A model generated the notes under the pieces. It made no database searches. It was not told the DNA's origin and saw only the letters and a list, made by a program, of their open reading frames with translations. A stretch of 64,000 nucleotides of DNA from Emergomyces orientalis (taxonomy: Eukaryota; Ascomycota; Eurotiomycetes; Onygenales; Ajellomycetaceae), in the NCBI GenBank assembly GCA_002110485.1, contig MOWL01000023.1:124001-188000 (forward strand). The letters are read 5' to 3'. The translations under genes were made by a program, and so were the position numbers. Shown piece by piece: positions 42,620-54,683 of this stretch. Each line of letters begins with the position of its first letter. The first letter of the stretch is position 1.

Positions 42620-43193
42620 TTGACAGTATAAATGTTTCAGCTTTTAGAAAAATGATTGATGTTGCTCTATAGATCTCTGCTATAATATACAGATATTTAT
42701 TTTGAATCTTCTTCAGATTTTTTAACAGCTGACACTGTTATCAAGACTTTTGTTGAGTTATCTGCAGTTAATATCATGTCAGTGTGTTATATATAATGAC
42801 TGATCTGATCACAGCATTGTAGACTCTATGAGCTTGCTGAAGAGAGAGGCCTCATATATTTTTTTAGTTAATAAATCAGTTATTTTATAAATTATTTCTA
42901 AAAATTCTGATCACTTTTATTTTTCACTTCAGATATATTTTGTCTCAAAATACACTAAAAAATATATCAAATCAAAACAAAATCAAATCAAATGTGAAAT
43001 TCATAGTTTCACCAGTCAGTCTATCTGTTTTTGTATATAAAATATTTTTATATGAATATTTTTCTATGCTTTTCTTCTCTCTTTCTCTTCTCAATCGATT
43101 CATTCTTTGTATTAAGAAAGTGCTAGGGCTGTATTCAGTAGCACGCCTGTTACATATATTAACTAAAAATATTTCTATTAGTAGATAGAAAAT
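42620..43193 (+). other. AT-rich decayed transposon DNA
   Basis: No gene. The part up to 43154 ends in CGCCTGTTACA after a T/C-rich run (CTTTCTCTTCTC), resembling the end of the family-B LTR. The stretch after that leads into the LINE tail of copy C. Confidence 0.4.
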
Positions 43194-43249
43194 CCTGATC
43201 TTTCAGATCAGGTAGATGTCATAGTCACTGATTGCATACATCTATAAAT

Positions 43250-43284
<35 letters not shown>
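43194..43284 (+). mobile_element. LINE 3' tail, copy C, at the end of the esterase gene
   Basis: Hairpin CCTGATCT-TTC-AGATCAGG (43194-43212), outer stem TAGATGT (43213-43219) with ACATCTA (43238-43244), inner AGTC (43223-43226) with GATT (43230-43233), then (TAA)n to about 43284. It ends directly at the 3' end of the GDSL esterase gene. Confidence 0.65.
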
Positions 43285-43289
43285 TTATT

Positions 43290-44717
43290 TTGCAGCCAAA
43301 ATAATTTGTATACGCGCTAACCCCCTCAATAACCTGAACAAAAGGACGCCCAATGATTCTACCCGTTTGCTCCGAGGGATGTAACACGTCATACCACATA
43401 TAAGAATCAGGCTGGGCAGTTCTTCGCAGTTCTGACCTTGGACATCGCAATGCTTGACCCAGCCCTGCACGTTGGGCCGTTCGGTACCGTTGAAATATTG
43501 GCTCGGGTGGTAGTACATATCCGTAAGCTGGGTGGACGGTTAGTTTGTAAGTGCGGAGCAGCTACCGAGTGTTCAAGGGATGTTTTCCGACGCTGTGCAG
43601 AGGTAGCCTAAGGGAACTTCTATATACGATCTTGTGCCTGGAGAGCAAAATAAGGACTTACCAACGAATAGGTATCAAAGAGAGCAACACTTGCCCCCTT
43701 GTACCAATGCTGCATTGCACCTTGTATCTTCAACTCTATAATCTCATTCACAGCCACAACAGCCTGCCTCATTCAGCACGAAACTTCGGTGATGTTCTCT
43801 GGCTTATCTGGCCAGAATGGGCCTGCCTCAACCCCACCCATCTCCGGCAACGCATACAGTGGCAACAAATCCAATGGCGCCACATTCATAAGCACAAAAG
43901 ACCGCGCACCATGGTCATATAGTCGCTCAATTGCACGGAAGATGCACTCGACATAATCCAGAAGCGTCATTCCGGCAACCAGCGCATCGTCAATGAACGC
44001 CCCGTTGCCTAGGTCATTGGTGCCAATCCAGATAGCATAGACGGTCTCCATCCGGGGAAGGGTCAAGAATGGTTGGCCTGTCTCCGGATCCTGACGATTC
44101 GCATCTTCAATGAAGGTGGGGATCTCGTATTGGTCAACGGATGGGAAGATGGCGTTGATGGGACTCAAGTATCGGGGCGTGATGTCGTTGGAGCACGTTG
44201 CGCCGCTGACGGCGTAGTTGTAGAGCTGTGCACCTGTATAGTCGTTCACATAACGGGCCCAGATACGGCCGCCAGTGGAAGTAACGTTGTTCTATCGTTA
44301 TGATAACATAGAAGTGCCTGGTAAGCCCACTGGTTGTCTCATAGATCAAAGAACCGGCATCCCGCCGCTCTGGCATAGGCAGCATTTCAATAATTTGAGC
44401 AAATGCAATATAATATGAGCTGAACGGGCCAAGCCTGCACAACTTATAAGGCTCAACCGAAAACATCAAAATTTCCCGTCGAACAAAGAGAAACAAAAAG
44501 AAAATAACGAAGTGTAAGGAGTAGTTACCTCTGGCGCCATCCATTCAATTGGAGGAGCTTCCTGATGTTCAATAAAATACACGAGCCTCGACTCATCCGT
44601 GTAGCTATTACCAAATGTGGCTAAAGACTGCATCCTCTTCAGCTTCCACGCAGAATGGCCAATGCCTAAAACAGTCTGCGTACCCAGCGCAAGAGCTAAC
44701 CCGAGTCCAGATAGCAT
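43290..44717 (-). pseudogene. GDSL/SGNH esterase (CE16-like), broken
   Basis: Read on the minus strand: exon 1 44717-44529 (signal peptide MLSGLGLALALGTQTVLG, block I TFGNSYTDESR), long intron 44292-44528, exon 2 44291-43662 (NYAVSGATCSN; block III IGTNDLGNGAF), intron 43528-43661, exon 3 from 43527 (FNGTERPNVQGWV, block V WYDVLHPSEQT). The order and motifs fit secreted CE16-type acetylesterases that act on plant polysaccharide side chains. Two lesions are seen: a TGA at 43773-43775 within exon 2 and a one-base frameshift near 43415 in exon 3. Block I reads GNS where GDS is usual. The native stop appears lost: the frame runs from NYFG into the (TAA)n of LINE copy C. Confidence 0.75.
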
Positions 44718-44961
44718 TATGCAATTTTGTCAATTGATTGCAGATTCAGAGAGACAACTGGAACAATGAAACAGAAAAGATGGTGCAGGGCATATAAGAG
44801 TTTGAGAAAAGGGGAAAGATGAGTGTGAAGTGAATTTTCTCACACTTCACCAGCGGAAGGGGAAGCACCTGGGGCATTTATATCAATGGGCCCTCGCGAC
44901 GAAGTTGAGGTATTTCCCCATCTCTGCATTCTGCACTAAGATATCTAATAATTCATATCGC

Positions 44962-44992
<31 letters not shown>

Positions 44993-45703
44993 CCCATGAA
45001 AACGGACGCCAGCAAGGCCTTTCTGGTCCCCACTGGCTGGGAATATAATTAACTCCATGGAGCCGAACTCGACAGCTCTGTTCTTTGGAGCTTCTCCACA
45101 TTGCTGGTTAAGAAGTCTAAAATCGGAGGCCACAGGGCGCCACGATGTTCACGGCCCCTGGCAGAGTGGGGTTATTTCTGTCAGTCCCGCTGGCTGGGTA
45201 CGGCCCGCACCGCGCGAGAAAATGGAGCAATCAGCAAAACCGTCGTTCGGTATTCGATCTAGGAGCAAATTAGCAATCCGAGGCCTTTTTAGGGCGCGAT
45301 GTCTTGGCCACGAGAAGGGTGTAGGCGGCTGGAGGGGAGGAACCTGTAGCAATCCTAGTTGCCAGTTAATAATAGTCAGATAAACTGGTTTGTAGGATGG
45401 GCATAATTCCTATAAAGCTATTTCTTGTTCTTTGAAATATGAAAACGTCGAAACAAAGGAACACATTTTAAAAAGAAAACTGGAATTCCACAACTCCTCT
45501 AGACGCCCACCTCCGCACTATTTGGCCTTAAGCTACTCAAATATGTTAAAAAAGAGGTCATAACATTATATCATATGAAGTCCACCCAATCTTTGTCGTG
45601 CTCCCACGCGTTTGAGGAGAAATGAAAGAAAAATGAAAATGTCCTGGGGTAGGGATCAAGTGAAGCAACTCGTGCTTTTGAAGGTCATGCCCTTGTTCAT
45701 TGT
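44718..45703. other. Gene-free stretch
   Basis: It holds the esterase promoter side and the 3' flank of the LIM gene. There is an A-run at 44961-44988. Short frames on both strands overlap and give no domain. Confidence 0.4.
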
Positions 45704-47538
45704 TTAAGCATAGCACTTAGTCTTCGATCTGTTGAAGAAACCTTTCTTCAAACCCTGGTAAGAACTTCCAATCATCGTGCCAAGGGCAAATGTGTCCGAC
45801 GCCGTCCGATCTGAGAGACTATTCGCTGCAGGCTCCTCGATGGCGGCACGATGGCGGTTGGTCGAGAGCCTTCCAAAAATCCCTTTGTCCAGCTGCTTCT
45901 GTGATTTCTCGAAAAGGGTTGTCAATGTCGTTGTTGTCGTCGTCGTCATCATCATCTGGGTATAATTATAACGGACATCCGCTGGGTTTCGTAGTTGCTC
46001 AAATTGGAACCTGAGGAGAAATTCATATTGCTGTAGTTTGGTAATGTATTTACATGACAGCACGGCGTCTGGAGCGGTGGTACGACTGCCCAGCATGTCC
46101 ATCGTCTTCTGACAGGCGGTGCAGCAAAGCGCATAACTCTCACCGGGCGGACCGATTAATACAAGATTCGTATTTCGCGGAGTTTCGCAAGCGTCGCAGC
46201 GAGCGCATGAGCTTTTGCAAGTTAAGTGTTGGCGTCGTAGATATCCTTCCCAGCTCACGCATTCAGTGCTAATTGGACTATTGCAGACTTGGCACAGTTC
46301 TGCATCACCCCGGTTAAGCTCTGTTTTGGCGAAGCACAATGTCGCTGGTGGAGGCTCATCTGGGAACCTGTCGAGAGAGTTGAAATAATCTGGTGCAGTG
46401 GAAAAATCAATATCGACCGTACCTTCCCCGAGAATCTTGATGACTCTCTTCATAAAATATGATAGGCCTGAGCTTGCAGCATATATCTCTTTCAGATGAC
46501 TTGATGTTGACCTTGTTTGCTGGCTTTTAGAAAGAGACACGGTCATAAAATCCGTCAGCTTTGCCCGCAGTAGGTCTATCTCGGGGCTGTCGGAGAGCAC
46601 TATTAAAGTTAATCATTTGGCAATGGCTGCGGTTGGCGTGTACACACTTACTAGCCTTGCCGGCGTTTCTTCTGGCACCATCCACAACGTCAATCGAGGA
46701 AAAGAGAACTCCAAGTGCATTTATCAAAGATAGGATGCCTTTAGATATCTTCTCATGGGAACCTGATTCGAGGTGTTCGAGGATGTCACTTATACACGAT
46801 GTAACCATCGCTTCAAATTTATTTAAGATGCTCTCCATGCCCAGAGAGGCAGATTTATCATCTTGTTCGTCCATGGCAGGCACGTCGGCCAGCGACAAGT
46901 CAGGGTTGTGACGTTTATGAGTCTTATAACACCGTTCATGCCAAACTCTCTTTTTTGGCGTATAAACCTTGATATACTGATCCATAATCGCCATACCGCA
47001 ACCGTAACAGCGGTCCGCGTATTTCGCCATATAGTCGTCCTTGCAATATGCCTCGCCTCCATGTATGTAGTAATTATCGCCAGCCCCAATGACATGCTGA
47101 CAGGAATGACAGGTGAAATGGTCCATGTGGTACTTTCGCCCGAGGGCACTGATATATAAATCTCGTAAGGCACCACCACATTCAGTGCATAGCATATCTA
47201 ACCGACGAAAGAGGTCGGTCTCACACAGAGGAACTGGGCCGTTTCTTTCGTGCACTGGGAAGAATTCGCGGTATATGGGTTTGTGGCAGTCCTAATAATC
47301 CAATGCGTTAAAAGAATGAAATGGCGTCCGTTGGTTATGCTGCCATGTAAAAACTCGTAGGAAGAAAAAAACGTACGTGGCATTTGAAACACTGAGGATG
47401 AAAATTATCTCCCAAGGCCAAAATACACTCGCTCGCTATGCTCATTCCACATTTAGCACAACTGTTCGACGCCCTTGATATGGAAGATCCCGAACTCTGA
47501 CTATCGGCTTTGGCATGAAGCCATCCTTTTGTTTTCAT
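45704..47538 (-). CDS. LIM-domain protein related to LRG1-type RhoGAPs, without RhoGAP, about 565 aa
   Basis: Exons 47538-47377, 47291-46652 and 46599-45704 total 1,698 nt in frame; introns 47292-47376 (GTACGT) and 46600-46651 (GTAAGT). Three LIM domains come first: CAKCGMSIASECI...FHPQCFKC (about 28-90), CTECGGALRDLYI...YHMDHFTCHSC, then CYGCGMAIMDQYI with WHERC. A helical middle follows (residues about 160-260), then a fourth cysteine-rich zinc-finger-like region CQVCNSPISTEC...CARCDACET and a threonine-rich run. The LIM order and the PVHERNGPVPLCE insert resemble fungal LRG1, a Rho1 GAP acting in cell-wall signalling. The RhoGAP domain expected at the C-terminus is absent. The frame is open upstream of the chosen ATG to 47811 except for a TGA at 47551-47553, so a longer ancestral N-terminus is possible. 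Confidence 0.7.
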
Positions 47539-48999
47539 ATTTATGACCCCGCCTCAAGCTTCTGGTGTGGTCACACAAGTATCTCTGGCAACGCAGATGT
47601 CTACTTCGAGATTGTTCGTGGGATTTTGGTGCAGTTCCTTGCCAGAAGAAGAACTGAGTTGACCTGAGTTACTTACCCGGCAGGGTTCTGACATATAACT
47701 ATTTCGGGATAGGGAGGAATCACACTCGCAAGCCGCGATGGAGCTGCGTGTACTAGAACATTCCTGAACTCCGCATACAGAGATTTCATACCGCCTCGAA
47801 AAAGTCACCATGCGTGTCCAAACTAAAGGCAGAGCAAATACCCTGGAAGACGATCAGGGTTGGACAAGACTGTAGTGTCAATGGCTTTTTCGTCCGCCCG
47901 TTATTTTGTCAACTTTCTACTGGGTTAAAGCCTCTCTGGTGGGGTTGGAGTTTGCCCACAACCACCACTCCCGTCCGCCCTGGAGCGGAGTTACTCAATC
48001 CAGATCTTGATATTCTGCATCTGTTATCCCCCACAGCTCCCAGACAAGCAAGTGAAAGCGAGCCAACAGGGTTTCCACGATTGAAACCTGCTAGGAGGTG
48101 CCCGATTCATCTTTTCATCTGTGGCCAACTTCATCAATGGGTTGTGGGATTTTGGCTGGTGGTATTGATGGAACCAAGCCATATTTTGACAAATCGGCCA
48201 ATGGCCAACCATAGCTGTTGATTCTTGTTGCTTTTCCTCTGGGACGATACTGGGCTGCTTCTTTCAGCCCAGGGGGTCTGTGCAGCAGTCCTGCAGCTAA
48301 CAAGTACTAGCGGCTCGGCGCAGAATCTGGGGTGTGAGCTGTAGTGAAAGAAGATCACAAAGACATGGCTCACCGCGCTAACAAAAAGATCAAATTGAAT
48401 GTAGGAGCGAAACATTTAAATATATAACAGGCGGTAGATTAGTTGAGATGGTATAATAAATGCCAGGAAGAAAAGCATTTTAAACAAAAAGGGGTAGAGG
48501 AAATAGAGCATCAATATAACATGTACTGTACCACAACTCCTTAATAAGTCGCTAGTAAAAATTCAAAAATGTGAACGGGGAAGAGCAGAAGGGAAAAAAA
48601 GGGAACGCACGAAATAGAAACAAGTTTATATCAGAAACCTATCAGGGTTTCTCTTCAATGTGTCCTTGGAGCAAAACAGTAATAAACCTGTAGAGTACTC
48701 CGTACATATGGCGAAAACCAAACCGTAGTCTAAGCCTGGGTCATGCGTGCCAATGATTTACTGAGTAACGCCAATGGGAAGGCCCGAGAAATAAATTGAT
48801 GTAAAGACAATGAAATGACAACAGGGAGGAAATAGTGGAACACAGGTCATCGATCTTGTATAAGGACGATAAAGACACAAGAATAGCACATGGAGATGAG
48901 TGGTAGTTGTTTGAAATATCGTAATTTCTATACGAAAAAGGGGTTAGGATTAGTGCTGGCCCTATTCAAGGCCAAAAAATAGAATAAAATTGTGAAGTA
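47539..48999. other. Gene-free stretch
   Basis: The first 270 bases continue the LIM-gene frame on the minus strand beyond a TGA (47551-47553) and may be lost coding sequence or 5' UTR. From 47816 to 48999 I see no supportable gene; the last part is presumably the 3' UTR of MRS2. Confidence 0.4.
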
Positions 49000-51193
49000 T
49001 TATCGAGAGCCAGAGCCGATGGCTGCACGTTCTATTGCCGATTCCGCGCCGTTTGTATCAACTCCGTCGTTCCCTTCTGACTGTTCTGACTGCTGCTGTT
49101 TGGGCTGCTTCTCTGGATTTATAGCATTCTTCGCAACCGGAGGCGTCGCCGACAGAGCAGCAGAAGTCGCAACCCCTTGCCGAAGCCTCTTCAGCCTTTC
49201 CCCACGAGTCTCACCAGCCAACCCATTCCACAGCGGATCAACCGAATCAGCACGCCAATTAGCCCGATTAGGCATTGCCGTGCTCCCACTACTCCTGAGC
49301 CCCAACGCGCCTATGCTGCGATCATGCAACCCCGCCTCCCCCCACATCCGCACACGCTGCACCTTCCGTAGCTTCATGAGCCCGTAGGCGCACACGAAGG
49401 CTGTGAAGACGAAGCAGGCGCCAGAGATGGTGGCGAAGCCCAGATCGGATTCTTCAATGAAATTTTTCAGGTTCATGCCGTATAAGGCGGAGCAGAGGGT
49501 GCCGGCTGCTAAGCCCAGAGTGCCGATGCTGAATTTGAGATCGAGGAGCATGAGGGAATTGCGATTGGCATCGAGAATGGCTTTTACACTGGGAGAATGG
49601 CAGTCATGTTAGCGTTTTTCGTTTGCTAGAAAGAATAACGAGACCGTAGGTCATAAAGGGGAGTGGAGCAAAGCTTAAATCATACATTTCCTCCGTGTTT
49701 CGAATATTGGTGACTAAATTCCCACTTGCTTGGACAATTTCATCACAAACTTTGTGATAAGACTCAAGCAGCATCTCTATTTCTTGATGATCGACCTCTT
49801 GTCTATGCACACCATTCGCCTTCTCCGACAGGTACATTGCCGTCAAGTCATCATCAGCCTCCAGTAGGTCTTCAATCGCATCGCGCACCAATCTAGCTTT
49901 TTGCTCGAATGTGCCCAACCTCTTAGAATATATCAGGAGGTGCCGTAGCTTGTCCCTATCTATATCTTCTTCCAGCGCCCGGAGAACGCGCACGACGGGC
50001 TCCCTCACCCCTTCAAACTCCGCCTCAAGCCCACTAGTCACGCTGACCAGGACAGCTTCCAGGGCGCGGAATTCATACGGCAGAGCGCCCGGTGAGGATT
50101 GCCGGCCCGCCGCCTCTTTCTGACGTAGTTTCCCTTCCAGATCATACATGAATACCGACTGGGTGTAGGAATCTGTCGAGCCATATGCATCGAACACCAG
50201 CACCCGATCTGACTTTATGAGAACTCGCAGATGTAGAAGACTTATTAAAATAGCGCTGTGACGGACGAGAATGTGCGGAAGGACGGATGAGTCGATTTTG
50301 CGAAGATCACGGGGTAGTAGACCGTACTGCATCCATTAACAGCGAATAACGTTAGCTCGCACACATCTCGGAAAAATAAAATACGCAAAACAATATTAAA
50401 AAAAGTAAAAAAAATTCCATACCTTAGCAATCAGCTCACTCTTCTTAAACTCCCCATTTACAAGCGTCACTTTCCCATTCTCATCCAGCTCTGTGCATCT
50501 CAGCCGCGGTTCGTTCGTCGCTTTCATCGCCAACGACCGCCCTGTAGCAAACATGTTCCCTTCATGCCCATCCTCCATCACAGGGCCGATCGGCAAATCA
50601 CTCGGCCGCAACTTGGTCGTTTCATCACGCTCCGACACCCGTAGACCAAATAGCCGCCGGATGAAACTTCGGCTCCGGCCTTTTCTCCCCACTGTACCGC
50701 TGAAGGGTCGCAGATTACCATGGCCCCCGCCCCGGTTCAGACCCCTTCGTGCTGCGTGCGAAGCTGCTACTACCGCCAGAGTTGTAGATGGTGATGACGA
50801 TGATGATAGGGAGGACGGGTTATTTGTTGACTTTCGTGCCCGCGCACCGAAGAAAGGGAATAGAGATGCTTCGAGGGTTGCGGTGTAGCGATCATGCTGA
50901 ATATGATGGTGCTGGTGATGGTGTCGCGCGTTTATGTGCACGTTATGTTCGTCAAGTGACCAGGATGAAAACGCGGCGTGCACGTATCCCCCTCGGAATT
51001 TAGATTGAGATTGGGGTTGAGATTGGAAGCGCCACGGGCATGCTGATGAATGCGTATGCGAATGCGGATGTGCAAGGGGTGTTGTGTTGGGGCAGATGGA
51101 GTAGTGGTGCGCGGAGGATTCAGACTGGGAGCGCAGGAAGCGTAGCAGATTTGCGGATGGAACTGATGGCTTGAGGGTAGATGGGGACACCAT
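49000..51193 (-). CDS. MRS2: Mitochondrial Mg2+ channel, MRS2/LPE10 family, about 666 aa
   Basis: Exons 51193-50423, 50326-49686 and 49588-49000 (2,001 nt in frame); introns 50327-50422 and 49589-49685. The N-terminus is long, Arg/Ser/His-rich and lacks acidic residues, consistent with a mitochondrial presequence. The conserved core starts at LRCTELDENGKV and YGLLPRDLRKIDS, continues through long helices with DDDLTAMYLSEKANG and EIEMLLESYHK, and ends in two membrane segments. The first finishes with YGMNLKNFIEE, the GMN signature of CorA/MRS2 channels; the second is GFATISGACFVFTAFVCAYG. Both termini would face the matrix. The C-terminal tail is long and glutamine/serine-rich. Which paralogue (MRS2 or LPE10/MFM1) cannot be decided here. 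Confidence 0.9.
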
Positions 51194-51740
51194 CTCTCGC
51201 CCTCGTACTGGGAATTGTTCGCAGACAAAGTTATCGCAAAGAAAACAATTGTTCTATTCTATCTTGCTGTTTTTTCGACGAAGAATGACATATACAGTCG
51301 ATCCTGGGATTGAAGCAGGTTTGAAGTTAATTATTTAGCCGGGGCGGCGGAATATTTATCCGCAGGGGAAATAGAGCTCTTACATACTTCCTATCAGACC
51401 TCTCAAGTTATTCATTTACTTGGGAGCAGCCTAAAATAACAATTCAGCGCATAAGGAGCAGCATTCCCTGCAGAGGAAAAAGAATGGGGCAAAAAAAAAT
51501 GTAAACTCCAATTTAATTTGCCCATATATAGAATGCCTCCCCACAATAAAACAAGAAAACTACTGTATAAGACACAAAAATACTGCACAAACGGTTACCA
51601 AGCATCTACGTCTCAGACTGACGCTGTAGCAGCAGTATATGGGATTGCTACTACCGAGTCAACAACAAGGAGAAAGAAAAAAAGTGAATCCATGTATATT
51701 GTCAGGGTGGACAAGTCTTGGACCAAGGGTATGACCAAGC
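51194..51740. other. Intergenic: MRS2 promoter and LAS17 3' region
   Basis: Both genes are on the minus strand, so this is the 3' end of LAS17 followed by the MRS2 promoter. No other feature was recognised. Confidence 0.5.
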
Positions 51741-53946
51741 TCACCACTCGTCATCTGACTTTTCATCATCTGCAAAATTGTTAGTTTCTGACTCAGTCTC
51801 TGGGGTGTAGAGATAGGCGGTAAACGATGAGTAAATGATGATAAAAAATTTAAGGCAAAAAACATACCACTCCCGCTAACTTTCTGCTTCCGCTTATTCA
51901 ACGCTGCCTGTAGAGACCCCAGCATCGAATTCGGATCTGCTCCTCCGGGTCTTGTACCCGATGCCGGCGAAGAGGGAGTCTCGCTACTTGCACCGGGAAC
52001 CATCGCTCCGCTTCGATCTCGTTTCTCGGTATCTTTGACCTTTCGAAGGCCTGTTCCTGCACGAATTGAGACCAGGAGGTCGTCTTGTGCTGGTGGTGGT
52101 TTGGGCAGGGACGCGGCTGGTGCTGATGAAGGTGGGAGCGGAGGGCGGGGGCCTGCGGCGGTGGCCGCGGGGCCAGGTGGGGGGGGAGGGGGAGGAGGGG
52201 CACCAGCAAATGGTGGAGGAGGGGGCGGGGAAGCACCTCCAGCAGGCGGAGGAGGTGGAGGAGGAGCACTACATGAAGGCGCAGGACGGGGAGGAGGGGG
52301 GGGAAGACCACTGGTTGGAGGTGGAGGCGGGGGCGGGGGCGGGGGCGGACCAGTGCTCGCGGGAAGTGGAAGGGGAGGTGGCGCGGGGCTCGATGACGGT
52401 GCTGGCGCCGGAGGAGGTGGAGGAAGCGGTGGTACAGGAGCTGATGTAGGTGGTGGTAGTTGGCGTATTGGAAGGGGGACTGGAGCTGATGGCGGCTGTG
52501 GCGGCTGCGGAGTAGAAATTGGAGAGGCTTGAGGACGTGGCGGAGGGGGAGGAGGCCCAGATGTGGGTTCAGGTGCAGCTGCAACATGGGGAACCTTGGG
52601 TGGTAAAGAGGGCGGTAATCCCGGGCTTACTTCACGCCGCGGTGGGAGAAGAGGGTTTCGACTGGGTAGTTGAGGGGCTGACACTTTTCGATCTCCCTCC
52701 ACGGGAGTTTTTGGTGGCCGTGGTGGGGGTGGAGGTCCCGGATGAGCCAGATGCGAACCTGATGAAGCCCTATTCCGGCTGGGTAGAGCGTGAGCGAATT
52801 TGCCTGCATCTGCGATGGGAGGGGGTGCCTTGAAGCGTGGTCGAACTGGTGATGGTTCCCGAGGCGGAGGTGGTGGAGATGGTTCACGCGCAGGTGGTGG
52901 TGAAGGAGGGTGGCCTCGTCGGGCCGGAGGCGGAGGTGGAGGAGCACCCCTCTTTCCGGTATTTTGGGGACTGAGGGTTGGTGCTGGTGCTTTTGGTGGG
53001 GGTGGGGCTGTCGGCGGCGGCGGAGGCGGCGGAGCTTTCGCTCTCTTCTGAGAGTCAGGCGGGGTTTCCCTAGATGCACTATCCAGCTCATCGGCTTGCT
53101 TCTGCTCAATGTATGCTTTGATAAAATCCGAATTCTCCGCGATTTGATCCTCATTAATCCCCATAGCAAGTAACTCGTCCAGCAAGCCCTTCCATGACGG
53201 GTCAACTGTATCTAATGGTGACGCCTGCTTCTGTTGTGGGGCTGCTGGAAGTTCTGTTGCTGCTGGAGCCTGAACCTGGGCCGGAGCCGGGGCCGGGTGT
53301 CTAGGGGGGATAATGGATTCTGCGGGTGCGGGTGGGGCGGAGGTGGAGGAGGATCGGTGGACGTGCAATAGACTCCCAAGCCCAAAACGGCTATGATGGC
53401 TTTTGCCGTTTGCTGTTGGAGCGGGTCCTTGACCACGGAGCGACGCAAATGGAGTAGTCTTTGTTTCTTTACTCGCGCTCTTTTCACGTTCTAGCACTTT
53501 TTTCAAGAAAGTTTTCGCCTCCTTTTCATCCGCGAACGATAACCCTGCGAGACAGTCCTCTAGCTCGAAGGTATGGAAAAAAGTCCGGTCCTGGTTGTAC
53601 GTGAAGCCATCGTATATTTCCTGGTCCCATACAACTCCTCTACCCGCGGGCTATTTCGAAGGTATATCACGTTAGTTTGTTTTTGCTATAAACCGACAAA
53701 GGGGGGAAGAGGTCCCAGCAGGCCATTGTTGCATACCGAAACATCAACCAATTTAATCCAAAACGTATGCCCAACCAGGTCGTTAGCAAGGACCACAGCT
53801 CCCTGTAGTCCGGTATATGTCCATTTGTGGGGGTTTGGGTGTGCTACGTATAGCCGCGCAGCTGCAGCTCCCAGTATCTTATTCGAGGGCTTTGGAACAG
53901 TTCGCCTGACTGTTTCTTTGTCCGCATCGGTGAGGGTGGATGGCAT
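51741..53946 (-). CDS. LAS17: WASP homologue, Arp2/3 activator, about 673 aa
   Basis: Exons 53946-53737, 53650-51868 and 51769-51741 total 2,022 nt in frame; introns 53651-53736 and 51770-51867. The N-terminal WH1 domain reads PSTLTDADKETVRR, LYVAHPNPHKWTYTGLQGA, LVGHTFWIKLVD and FFHTFELEDCLAG. A long proline-rich middle (poly-P runs of 7-11) would bind profilin and SH3 proteins. The C-terminus has a WH2-like segment (DDLLVSIRAGTGLRKVKD), a connector (LGSLQAALNKRKQKV) and, in a 29-nt last exon, the acidic DDEKSDDEW that contacts Arp2/3. It nucleates branched actin at endocytic sites. The very small last exon is confirmed by the expected terminal EW and phase. The gene uses TGA as its stop, a useful control for the genetic code. 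Confidence 0.92.
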
Positions 53947-54562
53947 GGTGGGAGGCCCCAAAGGCTATTATATGACTGGCGATTTGTGGACAGAGACGAA
54001 GATAGTCTCATCAGTGGTATTTGACGGCTGAGGGACTCATTGCTGATTTGATATCCCTTCAGCAGGCAACCAGGTGTTGTTGATCGTGAGAGGTACGCAC
54101 GACGAGGCAGGGGTTTGGCCGGGAGTTGCTATGAGCCGGGGAGAGACCTGTTTGTCTGCTTAACACTACCTACAATATGGCAGACGAAGGTTATTTTAGA
54201 GTATAGACGTAGTAAAGAGGAAGAATGAATGAAGTTGGATTGTCCGTACTTGGGGAAGATCCGGGAAAGAAGAAGGTGAGGTTGCCAAGCTTAGTAACGC
54301 CGTGCCAAGCCTGGACAGCCTCTGTGGATTACGTGACGAGGAGTAACTTGTTGGACGTCTGAGTGGTTGTATTGGCAGCTATCTACTGGGGGCTGTATAT
54401 GCTGTGTGCGGGGCGCTAGTCCGTACTAGGAAGCCCACGGCTCCCACAAAACTCAACCTTGGAAGTGTCAGCATCCTGCGTATGCCCAGTCATATGGCGG
54501 GCCGGCTGGCCTATGCGGAAGCTTCCATACCGGAAGAACGTAGGGTTAATTTACGGTGTTTC
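53947..54562. promoter_or_regulatory. LAS17 5' region, half of a divergent promoter
   Basis: This is the sequence upstream of LAS17. Before the Copia-2 insertion it would have been continuous with 60207-60333, giving about 740 bases between the divergent LAS17 and URA4 start codons. No specific element was recognised. Confidence 0.5.
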
Positions 54563-54661
54563 TGTCGGACCTATCCGTCCGGCTTAGTAATTCTCTCTCC
54601 ACCATATATAACTCTGTAGCTAGCATACCCCTTTAATCAATCAAGCATCGTACCTCTCACA
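54563..54661 (+). repeat. Copia-2 5' LTR, 99 bp
   Basis: Begins TGTCGGACC and ends CTCTCACA. It contains ACCATATATAACTC, a possible TATA box. The LTRs differ by about four bases. Confidence 0.9.
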
Positions 54662-54683
54662 GGTTATGAGACCCGTTTTGCGC
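54662..54683 (+). promoter_or_regulatory. Copia-2 primer-binding site, half tRNA-iMet type
   Basis: GGTTATGAGACCCGTTTTGC, directly after the LTR, complements the anticodon arm (CTCATAACC) and D-arm side of initiator tRNA-Met. Confidence 0.6.

Noticed and set aside
43252..43284. (TAA)n run as an independent microsatellite
   Set aside because: It directly follows the conserved LINE tail structure in two places, so it is part of the retroposed copy.
45057..45383. Plus-strand frame of 108 codons
   Set aside because: Tryptophan/arginine/glycine-rich chance composition and overlapping frame on the other strand; no homology pattern recognised.
52035..53051. Glycine-rich open frames on the plus strand
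   Set aside because: They are the antisense of the proline codons of LAS17.
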